Source of the DNA: Leucobacter sp042726155
Lineage (GTDB): Bacteria > Actinomycetota > Actinomycetes > Actinomycetales > Microbacteriaceae
Direction of reading: 5' to 3'
Length of the DNA stretch: 64,000 nt
Assembly (NCBI RefSeq): GCF_042726155.1
Contig: NZ_JBHXHV010000001.1
Coordinates: forward strand, 868,001-932,000
Shown piece by piece: positions 1 to 7,737 of this stretch; position 1 is the first letter of the stretch; each line of letters opens with the position of its first letter. The position numbers and the translations under genes are program-made. The notes beneath the pieces were generated by a model. It had not been told where the DNA came from, did no database searches, and worked only from the letters and a program-made list of their open reading frames with translations.

Positions 1-1310
1 ACGTCGGCAAAGAAGGCCGCCACGGTGAAGCGGTCGAACGCGCGCTGAACGGCGATCGACACTTCGCCCGTGTTCACGGGCGCCTCGGGTGTCGGCTGCC
101 ACACGCCGAGCGTGAACACATGGCCGTCGAAGATGCGGCATCCGACGAGCGCCGTAGCATCCCGCGAGCGCGACCCGTCGAAGAAGAGCACGACCTCGTC
201 ACCGTCAGTGATCTCGGGAAACGTGTCATCGCCAGGCTTCGGGCCAAGCGCCGCCCACTCCTCGAGAGTGAACATGGCGTCGGCTGCAGCGTTCGGCTGA
301 TTCAAGTAGAACCGGCGAGATCGGGACACTGGGTAAGCCGGCGACCAGATGCGCTGCATGATGTCGTGGATCTTCACCCACGGCAGACCCTCGTAAACGA
401 ACTCGAGTGCGGCGCGCAGCGACTCCTCGTCAGCGAGATCAACATCTGGCGGGGCGACGCGTGCGTCGTACAAGATCTGCTGCCGGCGCGACGTGAGGCG
501 ATCGGGGTGGCTGGGGTTGTTGAGCCACTCCTGCTGCTGCACCCAGCCCTCGAACGTGGATTCGGCCACGGACGCGACGCCGGGAAGCCAGGCGTTGCAT
601 GTCTCCATGAGCCGGCCGCCGGTCTTACCGAGGTTCTGATCCAGCGTCTCGGCGAGATCCTTGCCCCCGTTTGAGCCTGTCCAGTGCTCGGTCTCATCCG
701 CGACTGCGAACGTGAGCTCGGAGCCCTCAGCGGCGGACGCCGAAGAGGTGATCTGCTGCAGTCTGCCACCGTCAGGTGTCTCGACGTACGTCTTTCCGAC
801 GTCGAGTCGGTAATTGCGGGCGAGCGGGGTTCGCTTGTTCGCCATTGCGCGGATCATGCGCATCGTGTTCGCGGTCTGATCTTGCGACGTCGCCGCCACG
901 TGGACAAGCGGCATCGACACTGGCATGCCGACAACGCCGCCCGGTACATCGTCATCGAACGCGGCCACACGGGCGGGCCCGAGGAGCTCGAACAGTGCGA
1001 GCATCGCCGCGAACGGTGACTTGCCTGAGCCCTTCGCGAGTCGGCGCACGGCACGGTTGAATACCCAGTTGCCGTGCTCGTCGACCGCGTAGAAAAACAC
1101 GAGGAACATTGCCTGCGACGGCACCAGCCGGACCGGCTGCCCCGCCTGCGGCCCATTGGGCTGCAGCAGGTTCCGCTCAATCCAAGTGATCGCTTCGTAG
1201 CCGAGCGTGTACAGCGGCAGGCTGTCGTCGATCAGGTCAGGCGGGAGCACCTCAGCGCCGAGCGTGCACAGACGCTCGCGTGGAGCTATGAGCGAAGACG
1301 TTCCTTCCAT
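1..1310 (-). CDS. Phage terminase large subunit (partial, C-terminus beyond window)
   Basis: This is the ATPase/nuclease motor that cuts phage DNA and pumps it into the prohead. About 436 codons are present and the gene runs off the left edge of the window. The N-terminal ATPase part shows a Walker A-like RLAKGSGKS and a Walker B-like FAVADETEHW. Further on, VVLFFDGSRSRDATALVG carries the first acidic residue expected of the RNase H-like nuclease domain. The chosen ATG lies inside the end of the small subunit gene (25-bp overlap), the usual terS-terL arrangement. The reading frame was checked continuously from this ATG to base 1 with no stop codon. It is the furthest-downstream gene visible in the leftward late operon. 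Confidence 0.9.
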   Translation of the reverse strand, partial: MEGTSSLIAPRERLCTLGAEVLPPDLIDDSLPLYTLGYEAITWIERNLLQPNGPQAGQPVRLVPSQAMFLVFFYAVDEHGNWVFNRAVRRLAKGSGKSPFAAMLALFELLGPARVAAFDDDVPGGVVGMPVSMPLVHVAATSQDQTANTMRMIRAMANKRTPLARNYRLDVGKTYVETPDGGRLQQITSSASAAEGSELTFAVADETEHWTGSNGGKDLAETLDQNLGKTGGRLMETCNAWLPGVASVAESTFEGWVQQQEWLNNPSHPDRLTSRRQQILYDARVAPPDVDLADEESLRAALEFVYEGLPWVKIHDIMQRIWSPAYPVSRSRRFYLNQPNAAADAMFTLEEWAALGPKPGDDTFPEITDGDEVVLFFDGSRSRDATALVGCRIFDGHVFTLGVWQPTPEAPVNTGEVSIAVQRAFDRFTVAAFFAD

Positions 1311-1720
1311 ACCTGCATGTCCTCCACGTTGCTCGACTCGGCCGGCGCACCGCTGGCACGCTGCAGCTCAAGCGCCACGCGACGGCGATCGCCCTCGGTG
1401 ACGAGCAGCGTCGTCATCGCGCTGTAGATCGCTGTAAGCATCTGCCCGGAACGCTTGCCCGACTTCTTGTAGTAGGTGAGGTCATCCATCAACGAGTAGG
1501 CGAAAGCCCAATCGGACGGTTCGTAGAACGCCGACTGCCCGGACTTCTTCAAAGCGGCCCACATGCGCTTTGCGATCGGATGCCAGTCGCGGTCAGCAGC
1601 AGGCACTCGAACCTTCTGAGCACCAGGTGCCCGTGTCACGGTGTCGCCCCAGATTTCGTCCTTCGAACGATGACCGTTGAGCGAGTCTTTCCGCTTCGGA
1701 ATCGGGCCACGCTCACCCAT
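1286..1720 (-). CDS. Phage terminase small subunit
   Basis: A 144-aa protein that should recognise phage DNA and recruit the large terminase subunit. The N-terminus MGERGPIPKRKD is a typical actinophage small-terminase start (P27-like family): a basic GP-P-R/K segment followed by a helical region with W-P-AKRMWAALKKSG. The ATG at 1720 has a good GGAGGT ribosome binding site about 8 nt upstream; an in-frame GTG four codons earlier is less convincing. The C-terminus overlaps the start of the large subunit. Assignment rests on the N-terminal motif, the size and the position next to terL. Confidence 0.82.
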   Translation of the reverse strand: MGERGPIPKRKDSLNGHRSKDEIWGDTVTRAPGAQKVRVPAADRDWHPIAKRMWAALKKSGQSAFYEPSDWAFAYSLMDDLTYYKKSGKRSGQMLTAIYSAMTTLLVTEGDRRRVALELQRASGAPAESSNVEDMQVWKERLRS

Positions 1721-1815
1721 AACGACCACCTCCGCTGCAACTCAATCGACTTGGAAACTCGGGCAGAATCCGAGACGGTAAACCGCTAGGAGCGGGTGAG
1801 GGGGTGGGGAGGGGG

Positions 1816-2118
1816 TCAGGCTGGGGTCGACTCGGTAGGCGGCTCGATGACCACGGCTGCGTCGATCGAGACGTGCAGCTCGTGCTTGCAGTCGAGCGTG
1901 ATGACGACGCTGGCCTCCTTGCGGCCTAGGACGATGCGCCCGCTAGGCCAGCTGCGGTGCACGTTCTCGAGCTCTGCGTCGATGGTGAGGCGCGTGATGG
2001 TCCCGGTGGCGGTGAGCCTGTGATCGGTGACCGTGATGGTGCGGCCGAGAACGCTCGTGTTCAGGTCCTCTGCGCGGATGGGTGCTGGTACTTGCCCCAT
2101 GCAGGTGGTTGCCGCCAT
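1816..2118 (-). CDS. Hypothetical phage protein
   Basis: A 100-aa protein of unknown function. The start MAATTCMGQ is preceded by GGAGACACC, a usable ribosome binding site, so the longer upstream ORF extension is not needed. The sequence has an alternating hydrophobic pattern (ITVTDHRLTATGTITRLTI, then ASVVITLDCKHELHVSIDA) that suggests a small all-beta fold. There is no signal peptide or membrane segment. It sits between the P-loop kinase and terS in the leftward late region, a position where many phages carry small accessory proteins. Confidence 0.6.
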   Translation of the reverse strand: MAATTCMGQVPAPIRAEDLNTSVLGRTITVTDHRLTATGTITRLTIDAELENVHRSWPSGRIVLGRKEASVVITLDCKHELHVSIDAAVVIEPPTESTPA

Positions 2119-2141
2119 GGTGTCTCCGTGTTTGTCGTGGA

Positions 2142-2612
2142 CTACGCGAGTCCGGGGTGTGCGGTGCGTTGGGCTGCACCGCCTGTGCGGCGGTGCGTGA
2201 GGGCGCGTGAGCCCCAGTCCTGCGCGTACCAACGGATGATCAGCTCGTCAGTGGTGGGGCGTCGGCCGAGGTCGTGTGCCCGGCGGATGCACTCGGCTCC
2301 GCCTGGGTCGCACCTGATGAGTTCGGTTGCCCCGATGCGGGCGGCTGCCTGTTCGCGTTCGTCTGGGTCGCCGAGAGTGCGGATGATGTAGGCGGTGCCG
2401 TTAGTCATGTGGGTGACGTAGTCTTCGAGGCGCATGCGTTCGCGTGATGCTGCGACGGCGAAGCGTTGTTCGTGGTCGTGGTCGCGTGGGCTTCCTGCTT
2501 CTTGCGCGAGGAGATCCCAGTCGATGATGAGGTCGCCGGGGCGGGCAAGCGTTCGGGCTTGCGTTGTCTTGCCGCTGCATGGCGGTCCGTAGATGAGGGC
2601 GACCTTGCGCAT
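2142..2612 (-). CDS. P-loop ATPase / polynucleotide kinase-like protein
   Basis: A 156-aa protein with a Walker A motif right at the N-terminus (LIYGPPCSGKTTQART) and a following IIDWD, the layout of small AAA_33 or adenylate-kinase-like nucleotide kinases. A basic region with R-E-R-M-R-L and a late R-W-Y-A-QDW may form the lid. Proteins of this type are common next to HNH and terminase genes in actinophages and may phosphorylate nucleic-acid ends or act in packaging. The substrate cannot be read from the sequence. It lies 13 bp downstream of the HNH gene. Confidence 0.7.
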   Translation of the reverse strand: MRKVALIYGPPCSGKTTQARTLARPGDLIIDWDLLAQEAGSPRDHDHEQRFAVAASRERMRLEDYVTHMTNGTAYIIRTLGDPDEREQAAARIGATELIRCDPGGAECIRRAHDLGRRPTTDELIIRWYAQDWGSRALTHRRTGGAAQRTAHPGLA

Positions 2613-2625
2613 GCTGTGGGCGCTC

Positions 2626-2922
2626 CTATCCGAGTCCGGGGTGTTGCTCGGCGGGCCGAAGTCGGGGTATCCGCTTCACGACGCGTCTGCCTTTGTGCAC
2701 GGCACGGCCACCCTCGGCGCGTGACTTTCGCCAGTGACAGGGTGCGCAGAGCGTCTGCAGGTTCGAGGGTCGATGATCATCGCCAGGGTCGATGTGATCG
2801 ACGTGAGTACCGTGTCGTCCACATTGCTGGCATCGGTGCCCGTCGCGTTCGAGGATCGCGGCGCGGATCTGCGGCCAGTCTTTGGGCAGGCGGTCGCGGC
2901 GGTTCGAGGTTTCCCAGGGCAT
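2626..2922 (-). CDS. HNH endonuclease (terminase-associated)
   Basis: A 98-aa HNH nuclease. Visible motifs are RDGHRCQQCG (first zinc CxxC pair), HGTHVDHIDPGDDH (catalytic H with the H-x-D signature) and LQTLCAPCHWRKS (N residue and second CxxC pair). Small HNH proteins encoded beside terminase genes in cos-type phages are known to assist terminase cleavage. The start MPWETSNRRDRL is the first ATG of the frame. It is the first gene of the leftward late cluster and faces the divergent DUF2510 gene 37 bp away. Confidence 0.85.
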   Translation of the reverse strand: MPWETSNRRDRLPKDWPQIRAAILERDGHRCQQCGRHGTHVDHIDPGDDHRPSNLQTLCAPCHWRKSRAEGGRAVHKGRRVVKRIPRLRPAEQHPGLG

Positions 2923-2947
2923 GTGCGCCTTTGCTGCTTCGGGTCAA

Positions 2948-2953
2948 TAGGAT
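2948..2953 (+). promoter_or_regulatory. Candidate -10 box for a leaderless DUF2510 mRNA
   Basis: TAGGAT sits 6 nt upstream of the DUF2510 start codon, which would place the transcription start at or next to the ATG. No convincing -35 hexamer is seen 16-18 nt further upstream, so this is tentative. Confidence 0.3.
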
Positions 2954-2959
2954 GACCTC

Positions 2960-3298
2960 ATGGCAAAAGTTGAGACAGGCTGTCGCGATTGCAAGAAGTG
3001 CACGAACTCGGCTTACGCGAACGCAGGTCGCAATACTGGGCGTGCCGGAGCCGCGGTGCTGACGCTTGGCATCAGCGAGATCGCGATGGGCGGTACAAAG
3101 AACTGCCGGATCTGCGGACACAAGCTGTCTCTTCACAAGGGCGCCGATTACGTTCAGATGCAGCCGCAGCAAGTGCAGGTTGTAAGTCAACAGCCCCCGC
3201 CCCCTCAGGGGCCGCCGCCGGGCTGGTATGCCGATCCATACGGTCAGCCCGTCACTCGGTGGTGGGACGGTTTCCAGTGGACCACACACACGCAGTAG
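2960..3298 (+). CDS. DUF2510-domain protein (prophage accessory gene)
   Basis: A 112-aa protein, the only rightward gene among leftward phage genes. The N-terminal half carries a four-cysteine pattern (CRDCKKC, then CRICGHKLSLHKG) that may bind zinc. A Q/P-rich linker leads to a C-terminal DUF2510 domain, recognisable as GWYADPYGQPVTRWWDG and FQWT. DUF2510 is an actinobacterial domain, usually at one end of membrane proteins, of unknown function. There is no transmembrane segment here. A -10-like TAGGAT ends 6 nt before the ATG, so the gene may be transcribed from the prophage as a leaderless mRNA. It may be a lysogenic-conversion gene. Confidence 0.75.
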   Translation: MAKVETGCRDCKKCTNSAYANAGRNTGRAGAAVLTLGISEIAMGGTKNCRICGHKLSLHKGADYVQMQPQQVQVVSQQPPPPQGPPPGWYADPYGQPVTRWWDGFQWTTHTQ

Positions 3299-3466
3299 CC
3301 GGGGTCGCGATTCGTGATGTGGTGGAGTAGGCGCGTAGCGTCGCCTCGTTCTTAAGTCGCCAGACGGCTCAGTCCTCAGCCCAGTTGCTTTAGGGCGTCA
3401 CCTACCTTGCTGTTCGGCTGCACGTTTAGGGAACCTGCCCTGGTACCAGCCAGCGACCTCCACCAG

Positions 3467-3537
3467 TTCCCATCCAAGGATTCGAACCTCGGTTACTCGG
3501 GTCAGAGCCGAGCGTCCTGCCGTTAGACGAGATGGGA
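3467..3537 (-). tRNA. tRNA-Gln (anticodon CTG), prophage-encoded
   Basis: On the minus strand the sequence folds into a full cloverleaf. The acceptor stem TCCCATC pairs perfectly with GATGGGA, with A as discriminator. The D arm GTCT/GGAC has a GG in its loop. The anticodon stem CTCGG/CCGAG encloses CTCTGAC, giving anticodon CTG. The T arm CGAGG/CCTTG encloses TTCGAAT. CCA is not encoded. It lies between the early-operon terminator and the late genes, well inside the prophage, so it is phage cargo rather than the integration site. Confidence 0.88.
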
Positions 3538-3576
3538 CCGCACGGATGAGCCAACCTGCTCACCTAGCTGAGGAAT

Positions 3577-3623
3577 GAGCAATGGGCCGGTACCGCGTGA
3601 TTCGCGTTCCGGCCCATTTGCTC
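3577..3623 (-). terminator. Strong hairpin terminating the leftward early operon
   Basis: GAGCAATGGGCCGG (3577-3590) pairs with CCGGCCCATTTGCTC (3609-3623), with one bulged T, around a GC-containing loop (CCGCG and CGCG can pair inside it). It lies 26 bp past the stop of the last early gene and just before the tRNA on the minus strand. No long U tract follows, as is common in high-GC actinobacteria. Confidence 0.7.
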
Positions 3624-3648
3624 ACTTTGAATCTAAGGTAAACCCCCC

Positions 3649-3888
3649 TCATGGCCGCAAGAACCACATGTTTGGCGGCGTGTCGCCTTTATTCGTGCGG
3701 TTTCGTGCGTCTCGGATGATGGATTCTCGCCACCATTTCAGGAGGGCTTTGTGCTCGACGACGCGACGGCCGCGATCGTCCCAGCCCATCTCGAGGCCGC
3801 GTTTGCGCCACTTGCGGATCGTCTGCGGGTGACGTCCGACGCGTTGCGCGGCCTCTTTGTAGGTGTAGACCTCGCGATTGTGAATCAC
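3649..3888 (-). CDS. Small helix-turn-helix DNA-binding protein
   Basis: A 79-aa protein with an N-terminal helix-turn-helix, YTYKEAAQRVGRHPQTIRKW, like the MerR/excisionase HTH_17 or terminase-small-subunit HTH families. A basic tail follows. The start is a GTG that overlaps the stop codon of the preceding gene as GTGA; the longer upstream ORF is out of keeping with the overlapping upstream gene. It is the last gene of the early operon. It may be a late-gene regulator, but only DNA binding is supported by the sequence. Confidence 0.65.
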   Translation of the reverse strand: MIHNREVYTYKEAAQRVGRHPQTIRKWRKRGLEMGWDDRGRRVVEHKALLKWWRESIIRDARNRTNKGDTPPNMWFLRP

Positions 3889-4532
3889 GGGCTGTCTCGC
3901 TCCCGAATCTCGATTTGTTCGACTGGTGCGCCGTCGCGATCCCAGCTTGCTTCGCAGACGTCGCATTCGTAACCGGCGAGCCCTTTTGCGTCGAAGACAG
4001 GTGCGATGGTCGACTCTTTGCACATCGGGCACGTTAGGTCAGGCCGGTACGCCTTGAACTTGGGTTCGGTCTCCGGGTACCGCTGTCGCATGTCGCGGAT
4101 GAGTTCGATGAGTGATTCGGGTGCGTCGTTCAGGGTGCCGTCGTGCGCGATCTGGTGGGTGCAGGCGATGAGCCATCGGCAGATCTCCGCCGAGAGTCCC
4201 ATCGCTTCCTGCGGGGTGCAGACGGGCAGCCCTTGCGGTTCGTCGCGGCCGGTCCACATGCGGGTGCGCAGCGGCTTCGGGGAGCTGCCCCCGATCTTCT
4301 CCGCAACCTCACGGCCGAAGATGACGAGGGTCGCATAGAGCAGGTCGGCGTCGTCGGCAGGATTGATGTGGAAGGGGAGTCGCGCCTTCTCAGACGACCC
4401 CGACACTCGTACCGCGGCGGTGTCCTGTGCGGCAAGCGTGGACTCCGCGAGCGCCCGCATGTGCAGCAACAGCCACGGCACCTGTTCGAGGTGCCACTTG
4501 AATGACCCCGACCACGTACGCTCAGTCTGCAT
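3885..4532 (-). CDS. Hypothetical phage protein with C-terminal zinc ribbon
   Basis: A 215-aa protein of a type often found in early regions of actinophages. The N-terminal two thirds are helical and begin with an aromatic-rich stretch (SFKWHLEQVPWLLLHMRALAE). The C-terminal part carries two CxxC pairs (LTCPMCKES and YECDVCEASW) that should form a zinc ribbon. No catalytic motif is recognised. It overlaps both neighbours by a few bases (upstream membrane protein, downstream HTH gene), so it is translated as part of the early operon. Confidence 0.65.
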   Translation of the reverse strand: MQTERTWSGSFKWHLEQVPWLLLHMRALAESTLAAQDTAAVRVSGSSEKARLPFHINPADDADLLYATLVIFGREVAEKIGGSSPKPLRTRMWTGRDEPQGLPVCTPQEAMGLSAEICRWLIACTHQIAHDGTLNDAPESLIELIRDMRQRYPETEPKFKAYRPDLTCPMCKESTIAPVFDAKGLAGYECDVCEASWDRDGAPVEQIEIRERDSP

Positions 4533-4755
4533 CTGAGCCCCCCATTTCGACCCAATCGGTCACCCAATGGATCAGGTAGCACAGCCCCGCCACTAACACG
4601 AGAATCGTGGCATTAATTCCGAGGACAACGAGGCCGCTCGCGAGGCCGGATTCAACGCCTTCCACTCCGGTGAAGTATCCGGCAATGAACCAGATTGTCA
4701 GCCAGATCAAGATGAACGTAGACCTGGCGACTAGCGAACGAGTTCTTCGGCTCAT
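4522..4755 (-). CDS. Small two-segment membrane protein
   Basis: A 77-aa protein with two predicted transmembrane helices: FILIWLTIWFIAGYF and a second around LVVLGINATILVLVAGLCYL. The N-terminus MSRRTRSLVAR is basic and the C-terminus acidic, so both ends are probably cytoplasmic. Its start overlaps the stop of the upstream 341-aa gene as ATGA. The function is unknown; small membrane proteins in this position can be exclusion or regulatory factors, but nothing in the sequence decides this. Confidence 0.6.
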   Translation of the reverse strand: MSRRTRSLVARSTFILIWLTIWFIAGYFTGVEGVESGLASGLVVLGINATILVLVAGLCYLIHWVTDWVEMGGSDAD

Positions 4756-5777
4756 CGCCCTTCACCTCGCAGCACCGGATCGAAATCCCTGCACGCGCAG
4801 TGGTGTGCGATGCACTCTCGCTCAAAGTGCTCTTCGAGCCAGTGCGAGCAAGTGCAGAACCTCAATGCAAGCTCGGCGAGCTTCGCTTCGTCTACCTCGA
4901 CCGGGGCGGCGAGAGCGGCAGCGGCGAACCGGACTCCACGAACGAACGCGATCTCCTTGGTGACGCCAAACTCCGCAACCGGGTTACCCCCTGCGGCGCT
5001 CTGCCGCACAAGCCGCTCCGCCTCGGCGATCAGCTTCTCGCGGTCGCCTGTTACCGTTGCCTCGCACGGGAGCTCTCCGTCAAGGATGTCCATCGCGCTC
5101 AACCCAGCACCACAGTTCCTGCAGATGCCCATGTGGTCGCGCGCGTGCTCACCTACTCCGCCTGTTAGCGTTGCCGCATGATCCTCGGACTCGACATGAC
5201 CTAACTGCCGAACTCGTGCCATCCACTCGCCGAGCATTTCCTGCCAAAGATCGAGTGATGCGCTGTCGCCAGACGTTTCTCTCCCCTCGTGCGAGTTGAT
5301 CCCGTCGACGATTTTGAAAATCTCATCCACAGTTCCGGTCACCTCGAAGAACGCTCCGGGTGTTAGCTTCGCGGCCTGCTGCTCCTCGGCATCGTGGTGC
5401 TCCTCCGCTGGATCGGAGGACACCGACACTGAGCGAGCCGCGAGAGCATCTTCGAGCACACCAGACACCTCGCAAGCGATTTCCAACAACGGTGCATCTT
5501 CTGGCACGCCCACCCACTTCGCTAGTGACTGCATAAGCTTGCGCTCCTCGCTCGGCTCCTGCACTGTAAACGCTGCAATGAGAGCGGCCTTCGCATGAGC
5601 GCGGAACTTGTCCACGATGTGCGGGAACGTCGGATCAGGGTTCGCGTTTCGCCCCTCGACTGCTTGCTCCCAAGTGAAATAGTCAGGGCTTCGCCACTCG
5701 TCGTAGCTCGCCCTAGCTGCGGCTTCGATCTGTTCCTCGGTCGCGCCACCCTGTACGGGTGTCTTCTGGTTCGTCAT
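4752..5777 (-). CDS. Hypothetical phage protein with two cysteine clusters
   Basis: A 341-aa, mostly helical and acidic protein of unknown function. Two short modules near the C-terminus contain clustered cysteines: MGICRNCGAGLSAMD with a later PCEAT, and LRFCTCSHWLEEHF followed by ECIAHHCACRDFDP. Both look metal-binding. The mosaic of short conserved-looking blocks joined by acidic linkers suggests a modular accessory protein. It starts 1 bp within the stop of the Dam-like methyltransferase (ATGA overlap), so the two genes are translationally coupled. Confidence 0.55.
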   Translation of the reverse strand: MTNQKTPVQGGATEEQIEAAARASYDEWRSPDYFTWEQAVEGRNANPDPTFPHIVDKFRAHAKAALIAAFTVQEPSEERKLMQSLAKWVGVPEDAPLLEIACEVSGVLEDALAARSVSVSSDPAEEHHDAEEQQAAKLTPGAFFEVTGTVDEIFKIVDGINSHEGRETSGDSASLDLWQEMLGEWMARVRQLGHVESEDHAATLTGGVGEHARDHMGICRNCGAGLSAMDILDGELPCEATVTGDREKLIAEAERLVRQSAAGGNPVAEFGVTKEIAFVRGVRFAAAALAAPVEVDEAKLAELALRFCTCSHWLEEHFERECIAHHCACRDFDPVLRGEGR

Positions 5778-6349
5778 TGGGGGTCTCCGGTCTGCGCGAG
5801 AGTGCGCGCTGTTGTGAATCTGAGTTGTTCTTCCAGTTGCAGGGGAACGTAGGTGCCCTCGATACCCGAGTTCCGCAGCGATGCGGCAGCGTCCGCCCCG
5901 TAGGCGACAAGAGCGCTCGGTGCGCCGCTGTTAGCCGGTGCACGCTCGCCGTCTGGGAAATGGAAGTGCAGTCGGCCGTGCAGGAAGAGCACCGCGGTCG
6001 CTCGCTGCCAAACCTGAGCAACGAAGCCCACTGTCTCGGTGCGCGCAAAAACGAGGGCGATGCCGTCGCCGTGGTCAGCGAGCTTAGACAACCAGGTCCA
6101 CGCCGCATGGGAGTAGGGCGGGTTGAGCCACACGCGACCGTGCCATGCTTCAGCGAGTCCGTCGCGCGGGAGTTCGATGTGCTCAGCGGCGGTCGGCCAG
6201 GGTCGCGGCGATGGGGCGGCGCACGGGTCAAGGTCGAACGGCCCCAACGCCTCGACGATCTCTGGCGGTGTGAGCCACGTCGTCGTCTGCGCGCGCGGTG
6301 AATGGTGGGAACCCATCGCCCGCTTTCTCGGGCCGATTTCAGTCGTCAT
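5774..6349 (-). CDS. Phage DNA N6-adenine methyltransferase (Dam-like, PF05869 type)
   Basis: A 191-aa protein that should methylate adenine in DNA using S-adenosylmethionine. Motifs match the phage Dam family: WLTPPEIVEALGPFDLDPCA at the N-terminus (substrate and AdoMet region) and the catalytic NPPY in RVWLNPPYSHAAW. GIALVFARTET and FLHGRLHFHFPDG complete the fold. The ATG at 6349 has a strong AAAGGAG site. The frame stays open to an ATG at 6448 that overlaps the C5-methyltransferase stop as ATGA, so a 224-aa form is also possible. The enzyme probably protects phage DNA from host restriction. Confidence 0.85.
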   Translation of the reverse strand: MTTEIGPRKRAMGSHHSPRAQTTTWLTPPEIVEALGPFDLDPCAAPSPRPWPTAAEHIELPRDGLAEAWHGRVWLNPPYSHAAWTWLSKLADHGDGIALVFARTETVGFVAQVWQRATAVLFLHGRLHFHFPDGERAPANSGAPSALVAYGADAAASLRNSGIEGTYVPLQLEEQLRFTTARTLAQTGDPQ

Positions 6350-6444
6350 GGTGGTGTTCTCCTTTGGTGGTGTGAGGTCTTCCCGGGTCGCCCCGAACCG
6401 GGCAAGAGCATCGAAATCAGTGGTGGTCAGCGGCGGATGGGCGG

Positions 6445-7737
6445 TCATCCTGCGACCCCCGCGAATACGTGATCCCATGCGTCGCGCTCGGCGGGTGGGG
6501 CGAGCAGCGCACCGAGGATCGCGGCAGCCATGAGAGGCGGGACCGCGTTCCCGATCGCGAGGTGCCGTTCCGACTGGGTGCCGAGAAGCACAAGATCGGG
6601 CGGGAACGATTGCAGGGCTGCGGCTTCCTCGACTGTGACGCGGACACCTGCCAGTTGCCCATCCTTGATTCCCACTACGCCCGAATGCCCGCCGACGTCT
6701 TGCCGAGAGCCGTCTGCGAGCTGCCTGCCGATGAGCATCCCGCCCGCACTACGACGTGTAGCCACCACTGTCGGCGCAGGCCGTTCCATGGTCCACTGTT
6801 CAAAGTGCTCTCGCACGAGTTCGGATTTCACCGCGCGGCCTTGCTCACCATGGTTGTGATGCCCCCTGCTTGTGAGTCGAGGGTCAGCCGCGACGGTCGT
6901 TGCTGGGACGCGAGGATCTACGCCTCCCGGCCCCTGCCATTTGCCAAGCTCTTGAGCCTTTCGCAGGGTCTTGCGTGCACCCGAACCGCCGTCGAGAGGA
7001 TCGGGTCCGCCTTGGCGTCCGCTTCCTCCCGTCACCGTGACCGATGGACGCTCAGTCATGCCCCACCCGAGCGCCTCCGCCATACTCACCCACTTCTCGA
7101 CTCCCGGATCGAGGCGGCCCGGGTCGGTCGAGTAGTAGCGGGAGTGCGTCGGTGTGGGTGGTTCAACCTTGCCGTCGCGTCGGGCCATGAGGATCGCGCG
7201 TTTACGGGTCTGCGGCACGCCATATTGTTCGGCCCGCATGATCCCGGTCCACACCGAATACCCGTATGAGCGGAGCACCGCGGCGTAAGCGTTCCAGATG
7301 GGCAGCACTTCGGGCACTTGCTCGAGCGCGACCAGGCGCGGCCGGTGCCGATGAATGTGCGCGAGCGGAGTGAGTACGAGCGCGGTTCGCGGGTCGAGCG
7401 TCTGTGTGAGGTGATGCAGAAGTCCGGGGTAGATGTACGTCTCGCGAGCGATCGCGTCAAGCACGTCGTTGAGCGCTTTCCGCCCGTCTCCCTTCCCTGC
7501 CATCGAGAATGTCTGGCAGGGCGGCGACGCAATATAGAGATCGTGCTGCGGCACAAGCTCGATCGGGTGGAAAAGCCCCGACCAGACGTCGCGGTAGATC
7601 GTGCGCATCCCGTTCGCGGTACGCAGCCGGATCGCTGAGGGTGCGATCTCGACGCCGTACTCGCGAATCCCGAGCCAATTGCAAGCGACACCCCAGCCGA
7701 CGCCTGCGAACACGTCGAGCGCGGTCGTGGCGCTCAT
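6445..7737 (-). CDS. C5-cytosine DNA methyltransferase
   Basis: A 430-aa enzyme that transfers a methyl group to C5 of cytosine. Motif I is LDVFAGVGWGVACNWLG. Motif IV has the catalytic cysteine in SPPCQTFSMAGKGDG. Motif VI reads LEQVPEVL, where the usual ENV is EQV. Motif VIII is VPQTRKRAILMARRDG, and motif X is AIGNAVPPLMA. The target-recognition region lies between about residues 215 and 370. The start ATG overlaps the stop of the upstream 49-aa gene as ATGA. No cognate restriction enzyme is adjacent, so it looks like an orphan anti-restriction methylase paired with the downstream Dam-like enzyme. Confidence 0.9.
   Translation of the reverse strand: MSATTALDVFAGVGWGVACNWLGIREYGVEIAPSAIRLRTANGMRTIYRDVWSGLFHPIELVPQHDLYIASPPCQTFSMAGKGDGRKALNDVLDAIARETYIYPGLLHHLTQTLDPRTALVLTPLAHIHRHRPRLVALEQVPEVLPIWNAYAAVLRSYGYSVWTGIMRAEQYGVPQTRKRAILMARRDGKVEPPTPTHSRYYSTDPGRLDPGVEKWVSMAEALGWGMTERPSVTVTGGSGRQGGPDPLDGGSGARKTLRKAQELGKWQGPGGVDPRVPATTVAADPRLTSRGHHNHGEQGRAVKSELVREHFEQWTMERPAPTVVATRRSAGGMLIGRQLADGSRQDVGGHSGVVGIKDGQLAGVRVTVEEAAALQSFPPDLVLLGTQSERHLAIGNAVPPLMAAAILGALLAPPAERDAWDHVFAGVAG

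Noticed and set aside
1074..1427. Rightward ORFs across the terminase genes
   Set aside because: The leftward terminase frames carry clear Walker and nuclease motifs; the rightward ones are arginine-rich shadows.
3299..3466. A second tRNA next to tRNA-Gln
   Set aside because: The sequence contains some pairing segments, but no cloverleaf with a T-arm TTCRA motif could be assembled.
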